This document shows, in pieces, positions 46,126 through 58,239 of a DNA stretch of 64,000 bases. Position numbers and translations under genes: made by a program. The stretch covers positions 43,435,019 through 43,499,018 of the forward strand of contig OU862920.1 of NCBI GenBank assembly GCA_917880885.1, written 5' to 3'. This stretch comes from Limnephilus marmoratus. Taxonomy: Eukaryota; Arthropoda; Insecta; Trichoptera; Limnephilidae. The notes below the pieces were generated by a model. The model was not told the origin of the DNA. It saw nothing but the letters and a program-made list of their open reading frames with translations, and searched no databases. Within the stretch, counting starts at the first letter, position 1; the number at the start of each line of letters is the position of its first letter.

Positions 46126-47251
46126 GAGAACAGTTTTGCATAAGGCGCGGTGTCAGGGCTATTCATTTGAACCATACAGTCTCTAGGCTATTAATACTGT
46201 TCGATTTCCAGTTAGTTAGATAACCAGTACAATGATGATTAATAAAAAATGTTGGCAGTACAAAATGAATCGGGATATAATAAAAAACGCATTTCTCTGT
46301 AAAAAATTTAATAGAAAAATCATGCAAATTGCACAAGTACAAAATATTGTAAACAATTAAAAAATGGACGGAGAATTCTAAAATTAAATTACAAATCAAA
46401 AAAAATCTTATAAATAGGTACTGTTGAAGTACTCTGGGACGTTTTATAAAGAAGATATTGCTTATTTTAACATTTTTTATAGTTGCAAAATCCACAATAT
46501 TAAAAAATGTATTAAATAGGTTATAATAATTATATTTTATAAATATTTATATACCCATTCTATTATTGAGATGGAGAGTGAGATTCTTGATTGACAGAGT
46601 TACTTAAATATAAATAATTTGTACTATTTTATTCTTTGTTACATGAACCAAATAATATTAATTAATGCATAAAAATAAAACTTTTTTCTAAAAAGCTGTG
46701 CGCCTTTACATTCAATGAGATTGAGAAAAGTACTGAATGAGTATTAATGTCAAATATTTTCAGTACTTAGGTAAATAAAGATAATAAAATAATGAGAAAG
46801 GTATTAAAGAAAATGAGAAGTATAACTTTTTTTTGTAAGACGGCGGGGTCTTCTTAAAAATAACATCAAAATAGAATATTCTTTCTGAAAAAAATAAATG
46901 AAACTCTAAGCATAAAATATAACAACGAAAACAGAAACTTTTAGTACGGGCAAGTCATTACATTATTAGACTCCATTCAACATAACTAATGGAACTGTGT
47001 ATTTATCTACTATTACAAACTAAGGCACTCCTTTGTGGTGAAACATCATAGCTTCTTATAACTTTAACCTAAAGATAATAAAAAAATCAATGAAATTATC
47101 AAGCATAATAATGTGTCCCTCATAGCTAAGTGATGCGGGCGATTTTTCAGAATGAAAGTCACTATAATGTGGAATGTTGTAATATTGTTGTTATGTGGCT
47201 CATTTTTTGATTGGGAAATCGCGCCATTTAACTATGCATCGCTAAGGGGAT
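46126..47251. other. AT-rich DNA downstream of the small membrane-protein gene
   Basis: No ORF or repeat ends I can support. Part may be the 3' UTR of the minus-strand gene at 47252-49250. Confidence 0.45.
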
Positions 47252-47425
47252 TCAGGCATATGAAACCTTTTGCTCGTAGACTTGGTCATCCCACTCGTGG
47301 TGGCTCGTTAGTGCGGTGTGACGAACACCGCACATACGAGGACCAAAGCGCAGGATCACCACTATTACTCCAATGACAAACATCGCCAGGGCCGCTACGG
47401 CAGGGTACATCACAATGAAAGCCAT
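47252..47425 (-). CDS. Second small membrane ORF, 57 aa, same exon
   Basis: It begins MAFIVMYPAVAALAMFVIGV and continues IVVILRFGPRMCGV, one strong transmembrane helix, then a polar tail with HHEWDDQVYEQKVSYA and TGA. It lies 27 nt beyond the TAG of the 115-aa ORF and in the same frame, with no other stop between. Either the transcript is dicistronic, or TAG readthrough adds a second helix, or a separate exon/promoter makes it. It shows none of the transposon similarity seen nearby. Function unknown. Confidence 0.62.
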   Translation of the reverse strand: MAFIVMYPAVAALAMFVIGVIVVILRFGPRMCGVRHTALTSHHEWDDQVYEQKVSYA

Positions 47426-47452
47426 TGTCGCTGATGGGAATGTTTTCGTCTT

Positions 47453-49250
47453 CTAGATATCACTCTCTCGCTTGTGCAGTTCGAGGTATTCCTGGGAAGT
47501 CTTGGCGAAGGGCGCTGGGGGAGGCACGTATCCCTTCTCGAGCTCGGTGTAGTCTAGCGGGGGCTGCTTGTGGGGAGTGGTCGACCACAGTGACACTAAC
47601 CACCGATTACCTTTAGAATACGAAACATTAATTAGACACAATCAGAAGGAGAAGATGATACATGTCTGTAGAGAAACGCACATCTATTTCAAATTGCATA
47701 TCATGATGCCGTGCTGTATGGACAATCCATGTTCCTCTGGACAATTCCCAATTTTATGTAAACATTTTTTTTATTTAAACTATAAACTATTTAAAATGCA
47801 AGTAAATTTTTTTTGGTGGTCAGAAAAATGATCTTAAGCATTCTAATTTTTATTATATTTAAACTTATACCGTAAATGTTTCAACTTAAAGAAAAATACG
47901 TTTTTGTGGAGAAGAACGAGAATTCCTCCTGGACAGTAAATATGCCTCTGGACAGCACTTAACTAATTCTTTATAAATAATAAATAAAACAACACGCCTA
48001 TTAGAAAATTAAGAAGTCGTGTCAATTTATGGAACATAAATACAAGTCTAAAAAAATATGAAAGATGAATAAGGCAAAAAAATTACATGTTTTTAATATT
48101 TGTATAACACTTTGATCTGTCAGTCGTCTATAAAATTGTAGCAATTCTGACAAACAAAAATGCCTTCATCATCACTCCTGGTTTATTTTTTCAGCACTTT
48201 TTTGCGTGCTTTGTGAACATATCTGTAACTATATTTACTTTGTCTTTATTTTTAATAGCTTTTCAGAAGGGCATAAAGGGCGATCATTTCTCAGGACTGA
48301 GGACCCAAACGAGGATTATTTCCATTAGTTCAGAGGAGACATAATTCGTAATTTCCAATAGTTTTAAAAGATTTTCATTTTGAGGTTAGTTTATCAAAGA
48401 TATAACCACCCATTTGGTATCCTGGAATAATACGCACGTTAATGTGGAATTAAAATATTATATATTCTAGAGTTTTCACAACAAAAAATCAACCAAAATA
48501 GTTCCTTCAATTTTGACAGGAGAAACCTACTGTCAAGACAGCTTTGCCTGATTTTTAAATCCATATTTAGAAGCTTTCCGAAAAAAATATTAAAAACAAT
48601 GGTTTAGGGGAAAACACCACTGTTTTGAGGAACAAATGTCCAAAAGAACCCGGTGAATACAAAGTACCGTGAAAGCGGTGGGTCCCTTTTACAACTCATT
48701 CAACAGGGAATTCTAAAGTTGCATATATTTTCTGTCTAAAACAGTTTCATCATCTTTTAGTGAATTCTCCAACTGGGAAACATCAAGGCAATAATCACTT
48801 TGGAGACTACCGCTAGGAATATTGACCGGGGACGACAAAACAGATATATTAATAATTAGTATGATAACTACAAAATGTTTCCAAGTTACGTTCCAAACAA
48901 ACTGTGCTGTGGTGAGCTGAGCACCTATTGGTTTAACATTTTGAAATTACACATTTTTGCAAGAGGTAGAGGATAGTAACAACATAGTTAGTGAGAAAGA
49001 GGGCGAGGTTGCTATGGCGCTATCAGTGTTATGTTATAATTCCATTAATATAATAGTTACCCGTGTGACGATCTTGCCAGTACTCGCTGTACTTGGAGCA
49101 GCAGCAGCAGACAATATTCAGGACAAACAGGGCAAAGCCAATCACAGTGCAGATGGCGATGATGATGTAGAACGGCGAGAAGTCGCTGTACTCGTGCTTG
49201 GTGAAGAAAGGATTTTTCTTGTAGTCGCCTCTCTCTTCAATAATCGACAT
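47453..49250 (-). CDS. Single-pass membrane protein, 115 aa, two exons
   Basis: Exon 1 is 49061-49250 (ATG, MSIIEERGDYKKNPFFTKHE) and exon 2 is 47453-47610; the GT-AG junction is phase 1 (HTG|NRW). The protein has a short charged N-terminus, one hydrophobic helix near residues 27-47 (FYIIIAICTVIGFALFVLNI) followed by VCCCC, a likely palmitoylation site, then a proline-rich tail (HKQPPLDYTELEKGYVPPPAP). It ends RESDI, which fits a class I PDZ ligand (S-x-I). Codon use and lack of repeats point to a real host gene. I do not recognise the family. Its stop is followed 27 nt later, in frame, by a second ORF (47252-47425). Confidence 0.78.
47611..49060 (-). other. Intron of the small membrane-protein gene
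   Basis: The 1,450-bp intron is AT-rich, with donor GTAACT and acceptor TTCTAAAG on the minus strand. No nested element could be bounded. Confidence 0.55.
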
Positions 49251-49555
49251 TTCCAGTTATTGCATACCTCCGCAAACAGCAACTGAAGAAAACAGAAAAC
49301 AAAATTGTTATATACATAACAACTAACATTGCACACATCAAATTAGCAAAAGACACATTTTATTTGGCAAAAATCATTTTCAAAGGCAATTTTATTATAA
49401 AACATGGATACGCAAAATAACAGCATCATAATAATTATACTTTTTATGCAAAAATTACATTTCTTTACAGGAAAGCTGTGCTATTGTAATCTCCGCTAAG
49501 TAGCAACACTTTCTTCCATTTTAAATGTTCTGTTGTAGGTATTTTTTTTTTGTAA

Positions 49556-50350
49556 TCTTAACATAGTATAAAGCAAAGTCGCTCCTGCTGTCTGTACGCT
49601 TAGATCTTTAAAACTACGCAACAGAATTTCATGCGGTTTTCACCATTTTGTGATTGATTCATGAGAAAGGTTTAGCTATATAATTTGTCAAGGTTTTGTG
49701 TAAATTGGGAAATATATAATATACTAGCTGATCCGGCGAACTTCGTACCGCCTCAGAATCAAAAACTGTTGTCAACTTATTAGCTGAATTGATCTAAATT
49801 GTTTCTCCCTGCGTATACCATACCTTGATCTAAATTGTTTCTCCCTGCGTATCCTTTCCCCTCTCGCGTTCCCTCTCCCTCTCCCCACTTCACTTCTCCC
49901 CTTCCCCCGTCCCGCTAACCCCCCTTCCTGAGTTCCTTTCCCCCCTCCCCCCTCACCCGGTTCACAGTTCAATATTATACTCCTTACAATATTGCTGCAG
50001 TTCTTTCAAAATAGGAGAATTCGTTCCATACAAAATGTATGGGGAAAATAATTTTCTTCGGAGTGGAACACCCTTTACTTTTAGGGGTATGAAAAATAGA
50101 TGTTGGTCGATTCTCAGACCTACCAGATAAGCACACAAAATTTCATCACAATTGGTCCAGCCGTTTCGGAGGAGTATGGTAACAAACACCGTGACACGAG
50201 AATTTTATATATTAGATAATGCGGGCAGTGTGGATTTGATATGCATTCAAAAAAACAGATGGCGTTGGTTACAAAGGTTGGTTAATGGCGTTGTCAGTAT
50301 ATGGCAGTCTGTTCGTTAGCTACAGCAAGGTGTGGTCGGGTCTGCTAGTT
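49556..50350 (+). repeat. Dispersed repeat split by a second repeat
   Basis: The outer repeat (49556-49730 and 50217-50350) matches 31625-31935. The inner one (49728-50216) starts CTAGCTGATCCGGCGAACTT, has two TAAATTGTTTCTCCCTGCGT units and a C/T-rich tract, and ends GAATTTTATATATTAGATA. It is the same family as 678-1285. Confidence 0.68.
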
Positions 50351-52060
50351 TAAAATAAATGAACAGAATAAGTTATAAAATGTTATTCCACAAATATTAA
50401 TATATATATATATATTTTTTTAATTATTGTGACAGCTATTTTGGCATTCAAAGTTATTATCAAAATGTCCTGAGCTTTAAACACCAAAACAAATGTCACA
50501 ATTGATGATAATAAAAAAACGAGTGTGCTTTAGACCACACAACTGAAGTAAAACTTCTGCTCCATCTATATGATAGGAAGAGAGAAAGAAAATGTGCGCA
50601 CGCAATGCTCTCTCTTGCTCCTACAGTATGATACAGACAATAGGCCTGCGCTGGTTAACGTAACTGGCTATGAGAGAAAGAGAGAAAGAAAATGTGTGCT
50701 CGCACCTCTCTCTTGCCTCGCTTTTCGTAACGCTCTCCTAAGTCAAGCGTGCGTAAAGAAGTTTTTCTTCAAAAACTTAAACACTTGCAGAATTTAATAA
50801 TAACATTATTAAAGTTGATTTATTTTAAATTATAAAAATATAAATTAAAGTCAATGGCAATAAATAAACATGCTGCAAAGCAAAACAAACAATATTATTA
50901 AGAAGTAAAAATGCAAGCTCAGATTAAATTATGGTTAACGTTTAGGATCGCTGGCCACGCTTAACACAAATAGTTTTTTGAGAAAAACATTTTGATTAAC
51001 TTAACTAGGAACTATAAAAGACAATTATGTGAAATGAACATTTTCTTTTGTGTGGGATATTGATGTTTTACAATAATTTCTATCCATTACAACCGTCCAG
51101 TTTCCTCTTAATTGCTGCAGCTAATGTAAGCAATTACATTGAGGGATGACTGTACTTGTAATCGTGACTCGCCCATGTATGACTAATATGTCCTGATTTT
51201 AAGAAATCTAGAAAGAAGAAGAATAAAAAAAAAAGGTATTTCGTTATCAAAGCTCAGTGAACCAATAGGCTTTCAGTCGGTTGGTTGCAGGTTTGATATC
51301 ACGCAATACAAAATATAATAAATATTTTTTTATTCAATGTATTTAGGTGCTGCCAGTAAATATTTGTGAATTGTTAAGTTAGATTAACTCTACAAATACG
51401 GCTTCATAATATTTTTTTCTTGGAACGTTAGTTATAAATAAATAAAGATGATGTATAAAGTCAACAGTAGGTTCAATGATAACGGATTTATAGATATCTG
51501 ATGAAATAATAAATATAGTTGTAAACGCTGTATTGAATGCCTATAACTATAATATTAAATTTGTTGTGAATGCCTATAACTATAATATAAACGTTTACAA
51601 ATTAATCATCAGTGAATAAAAACAAATTGAATCAAACTTTCCCCAATATTTCGGTTATAAAAGAATTATAGACTTTATTAGTTGGAAAATATATATAAAA
51701 GCATGGCAAAGGCATAGTTACATTAATTATTTTAAAAAATATAGTTAACAATGCCGCACGCAACAACAATAATGAATAACGCCCATCTTACAAGTGTCCT
51801 GAATAAGTGGATAAAAGGCGTGGCACACTTTGGTATTTGATGGCGATACAAGAAACGCAACAAATCAACTTAAATATAAAAGGAATGTGATGTCGCAAAC
51901 ACTATACGGGCTTGTAATTTAACTGCGAATTAATTTCATGCTATGTTACTTGTAAATCAAAATATGATACCTGAAAGGCGCACGGGAATCAACCGTCGTT
52001 GTGGTCACACGCGAGAAATAACTGGTTTTGACAAAGTTCTTTGCAGGGGGGTATAACTCC
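50351..52060. other. AT-rich DNA, no gene seen
   Basis: A partly duplicated GAGAGAAAGAAAATGTG-CGCAC segment occurs at 50577-50620 and 50674-50720, and CTATAACTATAATAT is repeated near 51540-51590. No ORF is supported. Confidence 0.5.
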
Positions 52061-52289
52061 GAACTTTTTCGTGTCGTGACCATGTCGTGACGTATGACTA
52101 ATGACAATATCATTTTATTGGTCCAAATTTCCATAGAAAGACTGTTGAGAACTGCATAGTATATATAGTAGGATATCTATGGTATTATATGTCAAATAGA
52201 GATAGCACATTGTTCGAACTGGATATTCCTAACCTCCCAACACCGGCGTAAATACTTATGAAAATGATTCCTTGATATCATTGCGGTGT

Positions 52290-53305
52290 CGAAGGCTGTG
52301 AAGATATTGATTCAATTCGACATAAGTTACCGACCCACTTAAGGAGTGTCAACAATTCGATCCTCAAAAGCATCCCGGGTAAGCGTTCGCTTGGTAACGG
52401 CGCGTCTGGTATCTTTTGTTTAGAATAATGTGATAATTAACCTGCAATATTGTGTTTTTCTAGATAAAATAATTGATAATCAATACCAGAATGTAATATC
52501 AGTGATACAAGGAGGACTTCCACAAGAGCTTTACCTTTGACGAGGACAAAATCAACGACTTCAAAGAAGAGGCAGATGATGAAATCAGAGATTGGGTACG
52601 TTTATAAGTACATTTTAATAATATTTGGATGATTTGTATAGCACCGTTTTTGTGAAAAATCACCTTGTCTGTAATGGACTGCTGGTATGGCAGTGAGGCA
52701 TTGAACTGGCAGAGGAAGGAAAAAAGTAGATTGAATGTTGTAGAAATGAGATCCCTGAGGCATGTGTGTAGTAAAACCATCCATGATCGTGTGAGAAACG
52801 TGGAGATCCGCAAAGAATGCAAGGCTGATGTAAGCATACTGAGTAAGGTTAAGAAAGGGACGCTCAGATGGTTTGGCCATGTAGAGCGAATGAACGAGGA
52901 AAATAGTGTACACGTTCCAAATGTGAATGGTAAAAGAAGCCGAGGAAGACATGGCATGACCAAGTGAATCAGATACTTGAGTTGGGCCATGTCAAGAGTC
53001 AGAATAATAGAATAGCATGTATGAATGTGAACGAGGCAAGGAGTGTGTGCTAGACTGAGTTGTTTGGTGGTCTGTCCTCTCTGCCTACCCCTGCGGAAAC
53101 AGCATGATGGTAAAGTTGGTCATTTAACTGGACTACCTTTTTACACGGTGCAATTATAGGTTTTTGTTTTGAATAATGTGGTAATTTGTTTGAAATATTG
53201 TCTTTCTAGGTAAGAGGAAGTCTCAACTCTAACACCCAGAAAGAGGAGAATGCAGTTGCAAATGGCGGGGGCCAGGCGTCAATTGAGATACGCCCAACAA
53301 AATAA
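52290..53305 (+). pseudogene. Unrecognised three-exon coding fragment with a +1 frameshift
   Basis: A coding-like stretch from about 52290 (CEDIDSIRHKLPTHL) ends at donor 52378/52379; 52464-52595 follows after TTTTCTAG; 53210-53305 (RGSLNSNTQKEEN to TAA) follows after TTTCTAG. Phases fit. In exon 2 the frame begins DKIIDNQYQNVISVIQ but the convincing acidic continuation (EDFHKSFTFDEDKINDF) is in the next frame; one extra G near 52511 explains both. No start exon was found. The product would be hydrophilic and acidic. It may be a decayed gene, a sequence error, or an alternative splice I cannot resolve. Confidence 0.35.
52660..53105 (+). pseudogene. RTE retrotransposon fragment, best-preserved copy
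   Basis: It reads YGSEALNWQRKEKSRLNVVE, then MRSLRHVCSKTIHDRVRN and LRWFGHVERMNEEN, then NGKRSRGRHG: the C-terminal region of an RTE ORF. A stop follows, then the shared 3' tail ending CTACCCCTGCGGAAAC. It sits in an intron of the fragment at 52290-53305. Confidence 0.75.
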
Positions 53306-53623
53306 TGCAACGGAACGCATCGCTACGAGTATTGAAGATTTTCTTTCCGGCTCTCTGAGTGCATATATTTAAAGTATGCTCAAAATAGGATGAAATTGTT
53401 GTCCTCATTTATCTTACTTGTCTTGCTCTTTTTTTATTATTTACTAGACATCACAATGAACATATTTTTTTTGGAAATCGGCAATCCTAATAAAATTATC
53501 CTAAAAAGACTGCTTTGTAATGAATATCTTTCAATGCCTTAAAATATGTTTGTATATTATTTTGTGAATTTATTCATATGTGGATTAATAAATAAATACT
53601 TTTTAACATCTTGGATATTTTAT

Positions 53624-54145
53624 TTTTAAAATAATTTTTAGGCTGATAAATTGGGTAGTGGGTAGGGATTTATATTGTTTATGGTAGTATCCTTTTTTTT
53701 TACTTTTTACTATCCTTGTCGATGGTATGTGACGTCAGAGAAATGAAATTTTCATTTTGACAGTTAAAATAGTGTTGAAATGGTATATTTATGTGTTGAA
53801 ACCAGTTGGGAACAAAAAGCCGGAAGATATCGATCTAGGTATTAGTTCATTTATGGTTCTTTGTTTTGTACACTGAACACTCGCGCATGCTCGCGCAGGT
53901 GCATAAATAAACCAGTCATTAGATTGATAACTTCGTGCTTTTTGCTTGGACCAAGTGTCAACGCTATTTGATCATATACATACCTATATTTAACGACTTT
54001 TTATTCGATTTGAGACTTTGTCGTCACACATACCATAAACAAAGGATAGAGGAAACAAAATAAAAGGCTCGACCATAGACAATATAATTATCTTTCAGTA
54101 CCTACCCAATTTATTAGCCCAAAATATTATTTTAAAAATAAAATT
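53624..54145. mobile_element. MITE-like element with about 38-bp inverted ends
   Basis: ATTTTATTTTTAAAATAAT then GGCTGATAAATTGGGTAG at the left is mirrored by CTACCCAATTTATTAGCCC and ATTATTTTAAAAATAAAAT at the right. About 520 bp, non-coding. The exact target duplication is ambiguous because the ends are AT-rich. Confidence 0.65.
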
Positions 54146-54483
54146 AAATGTCAAAATGTTCCCCAGGGCAACAGAGCTGCATCTGACAGATTACTGCCTT
54201 GAGAAAATGAGCTTACTTTTCTTTACGGCTCATTTTCTCCGGACAGAGCTTTATCAGATTGAAACCCGTTGCCCTATGAAGAAACCAACTGTCGTAAAAA
54301 TAACCTAAAATTACTTGAAATTTCAATCCCTTCAAAAGGGGAAGAACAATTTCAAATAAGATTTAGCTTTCCTACGATAGTATCGACTTTGACATTTCTC
54401 TGGTTACAACAGAAAAATGAAAAACTCAATTAAACATTTTAGTATTTTATTAAAAACAGTAAATACAAGAAAAACTAACAACA

Positions 54484-55320
54484 ACACGCCGTTTCCCCGC
54501 AGGGGTAGGCCGATAGGACGGACCGTCAAACAACTCGGTCTTGGCACACACTCTTTGCCTCATTCACACTCGCACATCGACTCATACATACTATTTCTGA
54601 CTCTTGACGTGGCCCGAGGCAAGTATCGGATTCCCTTGATCGTGTCAGGTTTTCCTCTGGCGTCCCTGACTTCATCTACCACTCACATCTGTGTCATATA
54701 TTCTACTTACACCCCACGCTTCGTTCATTCGCTCTACAGCCACACCATCTGAGGATCCCTTTCTTAATCTTACTCATTATGATCAGCCTTGCATTGCATT
54801 GCTTGATCATAAATAATAATAATATTTGTATAGCGCCATTTTTGTAAAAAGCTACCTCAAAGGTGCTCTGCACAGACTTATATTTCTACAATCTAATTCC
54901 AACTACAAAGTAGACAATCCATTATAACAACTTATAGCTAAAACTTGCATCCACCGGTTCATCGATCATTGATATGAAACTATATGTACAACGATTTGGC
55001 CAATGAACGCCTTGCTGCATATAAAATGTACATATATTATTTTATTTATACTCTGTACAGGCAGAAAATATACAGGACATTCAGTCCACTTTCCTCTGCC
55101 AGTTCCATGCCTCACTGCCATACATCGGGGTAGATACCATCATTCCGTTGCGGACTGCTAGTTTCGCTTCTTTAGACAGTTTTTTGTTAGCGCCAATGGC
55201 ATTCAGTCCTTTATTAATATAATTACTTACATTTACCCTTCTTTCAACATCTCTATCAGCCTTCCCGTCTCTCATACACATACTTCCCACGATATACAAA
55301 CTCATCCACCTGCTCCAAGT
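54484..55320 (-). pseudogene. RTE fragment in two pieces around an insertion
   Basis: 55081-55305 encodes MCMRDGKADRDVERRVNVSN...YGSEAWNWQRK and 54484-54790 the element's 3' tail. Between them (about 54800-55075) is a short repeat with TATAGCGCCATTTTTGT, also seen at 1300-1370 and 52620-52660. All is decayed. Confidence 0.65.
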
Positions 55321-55397
55321 TCACAACTATATTGCACAATGTGTTCATACTCTATTTAATGATAAAAATAGAACAAATTTAGAAAAGCTAAGCGTAC

Positions 55398-55750
55398 TGA
55401 GAATATATTGCTCCTGTTGCATCCTGGTCCAGTAGATGGAGTACTCTTCCTCCTTCTTATGTCCTCTCAAGAACAGCGGTGCAAGAGAGTGGTGGAACAC
55501 GTCAGCCCCCATCTCCTGACATAACAACGTTACTGTCCTACTGCAATACCTACAACAAACAATCATATGTCATCAAAGGTGCTAAATTAATGCGTTTATA
55601 TGTATTATTATAATAAGGTAAAATGCAAACAAACTCTGAGATCTGTAGGCGCGGGCCGTCGTTCGTGGAACGTGCTCTCTACTCTCGGGGAATGACACCA
55701 GTAATCTCCACCGGCCTGTCAGCTGTAAGGATAGGATTTGGTGTTTCGAG
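55398..55750 (-). pseudogene. Unrecognised two-exon coding fragment with an in-frame TAG
   Basis: Exon 55635-55750 (acceptor TTTTCAG) reads LETPNPILTADRPVEITGVI then PRE, TAG (55679-55681), then RARSTNDGPRLQIS; it joins in phase 2 to 55398-55549 (acceptor GTTGTAG), EYCSRTVTLLCQEMGADVFH and LFLRGHKKEEEYSIYW. The matching phase across the stop argues that the TAG is a nonsense change in a once-coding exon. A possible first exon at 55854-55933 (MFVATSIAKRLISRY) has a good donor but the wrong phase. I do not recognise the protein. Confidence 0.33.
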
Positions 55751-55933
55751 CTGAAAATATTAAAGAAAATATCTCATGAGATACATCAAGACAGACCGAC
55801 AGATAAAAACAAAACAAGATAAATGCAGAAATGTTTCATATAAATATTTGTACCTGCAGATGTTATAATGGTTTTCACGAGCATCATTATATCGCGAAAT
55901 GAGACGTTTTGCGATACTAGTAGCCACAAACAT

Positions 55934-58239
55934 ATGCACGAGTTCTCAAAATCGGATAATCAACCTAATCAAGGCTGCTAAATTCACATCGCGCCTATTT
56001 TACTTGTTTAGGAAGCAAATTTTGAATTCGCGTCGCATGTAAATAAACCGTTGAGAGCAACCATTTTGATACATTATTTCACCCAGCTGTCAAAAGCTTT
56101 TCCATAGAAATTCAAAGTTTTCCCATTGGTCGAGAGACCTTGTCGTCACACAGTCATAGATATTATCTATCTTTGGACTTGGTTGAAAATTTGGATTGGA
56201 GTTATACCCCCCTGCGCAGGTGAGTCGAAATTCTGTTTATTCTCGATACTGTTATTAAAATTATTGTCTATTGCAAACTGCCAACATCACCAACCGAAAG
56301 GAAACTCGTGCATTTTGCAGCTCTCTATAGTTTCAGTTCGTAAGATTGTGAAAAGGAAGGAATGTAGTGGCGGCGATAGTGTAGCTCCTCTGAATTGTTT
56401 GCTGGTTTTGTTAGTGTTCTTCCAAGCCGCGCGGCACTACAGTCGCTAAAGTGTTTTTCATGTTACTAACATTACAAACAATAATTATTAATGCAATCAT
56501 GATACCTGTAACCTGACCAAGGTGATAATATTAAATTCATACAATTATCCAAATAATTTATTTGATGAAACTATTTAACTCTGAAGTTCGATAAATGAAG
56601 GTGTTAAATTATACTGATAACTTTATATTATTAGATTTTTTGTGAGTAAATTAGAAAAATATATAAATTACGTAAATATACATTTCGTCTTTAGCGCACG
56701 TCAAATAAATACAAAATAATGAGATAGGTCCTAATATTTTTATTGGACCGCAGCATTTTCTGATTGATTTTCGTTCTGAAGAATTTCAATGTACGTGTCA
56801 AAGAATAAGGAGGCGTCTACTAATATCTACAGGAATTCCAAAAACTGAAAAAATCGAACTAATATCTATGAGAACCAATATTTTTTTGTCGTCCTTTCCA
56901 TTGCTAAAATGACAATAAAATATGATAAAGGCGCCGGTAAAAAACTTGCATTCTTCAATCAAAGGCTGCTATTTTGACAGTTTTTCAAATATTTGAAACC
57001 AGCTAGTAAATATCAAAATTAGGTTAACGATTAATAAGATTTATTTATTGACTCCCCTTTAAAATTAATTTTTGTTAAATTGAAATGTGGCTCGTAAAAA
57101 TTAAAGGTCATACAAAAAAATCACAGTTTGAATCAAAATCTTATCTTATCTTTGCAAAAAACGATATGATAGTAAATATATTTACGAGTAAAAATATTTT
57201 ATGCAAAAAAACGATATGGTAGTAAATATATTTATGAGTAAAAATATTTTATGCAAAAAAACGATATGGTAGTAAATATATTTATGAGTAAAAATATTAA
57301 AACTTACCATTATTTCCGCTCATAGTAGAAAGATTTTATTTATCGAAAGCAATGCTATTACTAAAATAAAGCTAACTTACTAAATTTTTTTCACCTCATC
57401 CACAATTCTCTGCTTTTGATTTCAGTTTTTCAGGATCAATACAAAACAATGCATTAGCGTAAGGCAACGTTGAAGTACACAGACCATTTCGTCTGATCCT
57501 TTTTAAGAAAATAGTATTATGTTTGTACACGAAAAAGAGTAGTGGCAATCTAGAAACGCGTGTCTATGACGAGTCAGATTATTGAAAGGAACGTAGGTAC
57601 TAGAATGGTGTATTTATGGTAGGTATACAGTGGTATGTAGGAATCAGTAGGAATCTACATATTTCGTTTGTGGCTTGAGATTTGTGCTTTGGGTGCTGGG
57701 TGTCTTAACGCTGTCGGTTTGCGATAAGTTTTCTTATATTTCGCGTTCCCCGATTGACATGCCCGGTTCAAATCAATGAGAATTATTCGTGAGTTGTGTG
57801 AAATGTGAACTTTTTAACAGAGGAATGGAGTATTTCGCGTACATAAAAATAACAATTTTCATAATGGCAGTACCCCCCACCCCTTGATGAGACCTTTCCT
57901 TCTGGATCATTGTTAATGAAAGTGCATTTTCTCAAGAAAATACAAAAGGAATCACAATAACAATGTGAGGTATAACATTTGTGGGAATGTCTTCGTTAAG
58001 TGTATTCTTTTATTTTTGAAGGGTGTTCTTTTATGTTGGCAACAAGATTCTAAAGAATTTCTGATACGTGTTACCGTGCATACATTTAAAAAAAATGACG
58101 AATTCCTTTTAAAATGGACAAAGTCGACGTATTTACCATGCCATGTCATGGGTTTAAAAAGTAATAGTGAGTTTGTGTGACTTATATCGGAATAATCCAT
58201 GTGATAGCTCGAGTTCTAAAGGTTTGGCCATAAACAACA
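55934..58239. other. Non-coding DNA upstream of Eph, with one tandem repeat
   Basis: Apart from the 50-bp repeat at 57154-57300 no gene was recognised. Any Eph promoter and 5' UTR must lie at the right-hand end; no clear TATA or initiator could be chosen. Confidence 0.5.
57154..57300. repeat. 50-bp tandem repeat, about three copies
   Basis: The unit begins ACGATATGGTAGTAAATATA and restarts at 57161, 57211 and 57261; the first copy differs at two or three bases. It lies about 1 kb upstream of Eph. Confidence 0.88.

Noticed and set aside
55854..55933. First exon (MFVATSIAKRLISRY) of the gene fragment at 55398-55750
   Set aside because: Its donor is in phase 2 but the next exon needs phase 0, so joining them gives a short unrelated frame.
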